Assembly (NCBI GenBank): GCA_903901915.1
Contig: CAIUSV010000080.1
Location: 34,858-98,857, forward strand
Direction of reading: 5' to 3'
DNA from: an uncultured Rhodospirillaceae bacterium
GTDB taxonomy: Bacteria > Pseudomonadota > Alphaproteobacteria > Rhodospirillales > Magnetospirillaceae
DNA: 64,000 nucleotides
Below the pieces are notes generated by a model. The model had not been told where the DNA came from. It saw nothing but the letters and a program-made list of their open reading frames with translations, and made no database searches. The position numbers were made by a program, and so were the translations under genes. Below are positions 61,968-64,000 of the stretch, in pieces (the stretch's first letter is position 1; every line of letters starts with the position of its first letter).

Positions 61968-64000
61968 ATGGCCGACGACATCAACGCTTCCGCGAACAAC
62001 GATCAGGGTACCGGTTCGGGGAATGCGCAACAGGCTCTCGATGATCTGACGGTGTTGCACAATGTCCAGGATCAAAGCCTGGGCGATGCGCGCCTCAACG
62101 TCGCCCGGCCGACCGATGTCTCGGACACCTCGCTGGGCAACCTCGCCAACGTGCAGCAGGGCTCGACCGGCTCGCCCCAGGTGCAGTCGCTGGGCGGCAT
62201 CACCGGCGGCATCAACGTTGCGCTCGACGTGGCGATCGAAAGCACCCATGGCGGCACCGTGGCGCCGCCCGAACTGGGTACCACCGCGGCTCTGGTCAGC
62301 GACGATGCCGGCGCTATCAGTGTTTCTGCCGCCGGCGCCGCGCCGCTGAATGTCCAGCAATTGCCGGATCTGGCGCAGGCCGACGATAGCTTCAAGCCAC
62401 AGGCCGCGGCGCTCGGCCAGGCGGTCGGCGCCACCGCACCCATCGGTGGCGTTTCGGGTTATTCCGCTCCGGTTGCCGCCGCCGCGGCCGCGCCGCCGGC
62501 GGCGGCCGCGGCCGACACAATTACCCTTGACCAGACCCAGGCGGTCAATCACGACCCGACGCTGACGGTCGATGCCGCCGCCAAGTCGGGTCACGGCGCC
62601 ATCAGCGGCACTTTCGGTGCAACCGACGTCGATGGCGATGTCGTGTCCATCAGTCTGGTCGGCGCCGATAACGGCGTGCTGACGGTGACCGACGCCAACG
62701 GTAATCCTGCCGGCACGGTAACGCTGTCGGCCGATGGCCATTCCTACACCTTTACCCCCAATGCCGATTGGCAGGGCGGCGAGAACGTCTCGTTCCAGAT
62801 CGAGGCCTCGGACGGCCGCGGCGGCACCGCATTCCAGACCATCAGCCTGACCGAAGTCGATATCGCGCCGACCGCCGATGCCGTCGGCGCGGCCAAGGAC
62901 CACGGCACCATTTCAGGCAGCGTCGGGGCCAGCGATGTCGAAGGCGACTCGCTGAGCTATTCGCTGACCGGAGCCGGGGCGGACGGTACGCTTCATCTTG
63001 GCAACGGCGTGGTGTCGATCGATTCCGCCGGCAACTACACCTTCGTTCCGGCCGATGGCTGGAAGGGCGACGATACCGCCACCTTCGAGGTCCAGGTGTC
63101 CGACGGTCACGGCGGCACCGCGACCCAGACGGTGACGGTGACCGAGACCAACGCCGCCCCGACTCTGACCGCGCCGGCCGCCATCGCCGAGACCGAAAAC
63201 CAGGGGATGTATGGTCAGCTCTCCGCCAAGGATACCGACGCCGGCGACACTGCCACCTTCCATCTGAGCGGCAGCGTCGACCATCCGGTGCAGACGGTGG
63301 TGGTCGATGGCCACACCATCGAGGTGGTGCAGACCGAACACGGCGTCGTCGCCCTCGATACCGCCACCGGCTCCTATGAATTCAAGGGCAATGCCGACAC
63401 CCAGCACCTTGGCCTGGGCGAGAGCGTTCCCGACAGCTTTACCGTCACCGTTTCCGACGGCCATGGCGGCAGCGACAGTCACGAGGTCGGCGTTACCATC
63501 GCTGGCGCCAACGAAGGCCCGACAGTGGCGATCGACGCCGGTATTCTGTCGGTGGGCGAGACCGGGACGGTGGGCGGCACGGCGACGGCAAGCGACATCG
63601 ATACCAACGACCAGCATACCTTCCATCTGGTCGATGCCGCCGGCAACAATGTCGGCACGACGGTAAGCAACGAATACGGCACCTTTACCATCGATGCCGG
63701 CACCGGCGAATACAGCTTCACCCCCAGCGCCCACGCGGCGACGCTGGGCGAGGGTGTCGAGGCCAAGTTCGACTTCCAGGTGGCGACCAACGACGGTCAC
63801 GCCGACAGTCTGGCGGCGCCGATCTCGGTGACCATCACCGGGGCCAACGAAGGGCCGACGGTGTCGGTGACCGCCGCCGATCTGCAGGTGGGCGAGACCG
63901 GGACGGTGGGCGGCACGGCGACGGCGAGCGACATCGACGTCGGCGACAGCCACAGCTTCCATCTGGTCGATGCCGCCGGCAACAATGTCGGCACGACGGT
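61968..64000 (+). CDS. Large repeat-built adhesin (VCBS/cadherin-like), 5' part
   Basis: The first 677 codons of a protein that runs off the window. The N-terminal 180 residues are Gln/Ala-rich, with an Ala stretch (about 165-182), and lack a signal peptide, as expected for a type I secreted protein. From about residue 205 beta-sandwich repeats follow, each with a phrase like GATDVDGDVVSISL, GASDVEGDSLSYSL or ASDIDTNDQHTFHL. They resemble VCBS and cadherin-like domains of LapA-type adhesins with acidic Ca-binding motifs. GGGAG precedes the ATG. A C-terminal RTX/type I secretion signal would be expected beyond the window. The repeats become nearly identical at the end. Confidence 0.85.
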   Translation, partial: MADDINASANNDQGTGSGNAQQALDDLTVLHNVQDQSLGDARLNVARPTDVSDTSLGNLANVQQGSTGSPQVQSLGGITGGINVALDVAIESTHGGTVAPPELGTTAALVSDDAGAISVSAAGAAPLNVQQLPDLAQADDSFKPQAAALGQAVGATAPIGGVSGYSAPVAAAAAAPPAAAAADTITLDQTQAVNHDPTLTVDAAAKSGHGAISGTFGATDVDGDVVSISLVGADNGVLTVTDANGNPAGTVTLSADGHSYTFTPNADWQGGENVSFQIEASDGRGGTAFQTISLTEVDIAPTADAVGAAKDHGTISGSVGASDVEGDSLSYSLTGAGADGTLHLGNGVVSIDSAGNYTFVPADGWKGDDTATFEVQVSDGHGGTATQTVTVTETNAAPTLTAPAAIAETENQGMYGQLSAKDTDAGDTATFHLSGSVDHPVQTVVVDGHTIEVVQTEHGVVALDTATGSYEFKGNADTQHLGLGESVPDSFTVTVSDGHGGSDSHEVGVTIAGANEGPTVAIDAGILSVGETGTVGGTATASDIDTNDQHTFHLVDAAGNNVGTTVSNEYGTFTIDAGTGEYSFTPSAHAATLGEGVEAKFDFQVATNDGHADSLAAPISVTITGANEGPTVSVTAADLQVGETGTVGGTATASDIDVGDSHSFHLVDAAGNNVGTT
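63504..64000 (+). repeat. Near-identical 336-bp repeats of the adhesin
   Basis: Copy 1 runs 63504-63839 and copy 2 from 63840 to the window end. The offset is exactly 336 bp (112 codons). Near-identical blocks are 63552-63600 with 63888-63936, and 63624-63664 with 63960-64000. The unit begins with GANEGPTV. More copies probably follow outside the window. Confidence 0.9.

Overview
The window is GC-rich, densely coded DNA from an alphaproteobacterium. Several traits fit a Rhodospirillales member of the Magnetospirillum type: a RegB/RegA redox pair, a long set of hemerythrins, a complete nar-nor nitrate/NO respiration block, homospermidine synthase and a one-piece pyruvate:ferredoxin oxidoreductase. 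The genus is an inference, since no rRNA or magnetosome gene is present.

Layout. 1-5480: end of an isc operon (iscU-iscA-hscB-hscA-fdx-iscX), running into a DUF599 membrane protein and mnmA, with tRNA-Met(CAU) behind. 5.7-11 kb: a glycosyltransferase-like protein, prfB, a Tim44-like protein, a YfcG-type GST, and a hemerythrin fused to an unknown domain. 11.0-18.1 kb (minus): an operon of exported proteins that pairs a chymotrypsin-fold protease (TPR-S1) with a caspase-fold protease through two lipoproteins, a DUF4384-like protein and an Ig-like protein. I could not match this set to a described system, and it is the most interesting part of the window. 18.2-20 kb: a second hemerythrin, a YkgJ-type cysteine-cluster protein and an unknown protein.

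20.0-37.7 kb is a denitrification block: norCBQDEF (minus), regBA (plus), narK1K2GHJI (minus) and a Crp/Fnr regulator (plus). The norC-regB and narK1-regulator spacers carry TTGAC-N4-GTCAA boxes, and the latter also has a RegA-type palindrome. The block therefore looks wired to both a Dnr/Nnr-like factor and RegBA. Nitrate would enter by NarK, be reduced by NarGHI, and NO be removed by NorCB; no nir or nos gene is present.

37.8-44.5 kb: an unknown protein, a third hemerythrin of lower GC, a response regulator, a LysE exporter, a GIY-YIG protein, homospermidine synthase, a degenerate EAL-CBS-GGDEF protein and a Cys-rich lipoprotein. 44.7-51 kb: a TRAP transporter (DctP plus fused DctQM) converging on an oligopeptide-type ABC transporter without its ATPases. 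51.1-57.7 kb: two proteins with EF-hand-like features, murA, an EpmC-like HExxH protein, a hydrogenase-type maturation protease and a ketopantoate reductase. 57.7-64 kb: nifJ with a clear terminator, then a spacer of about 590 bp and the 5' part of a large repeat-built adhesin that runs off the end.

All calls come from reading the sequence and from memory of the families; no database search was run.
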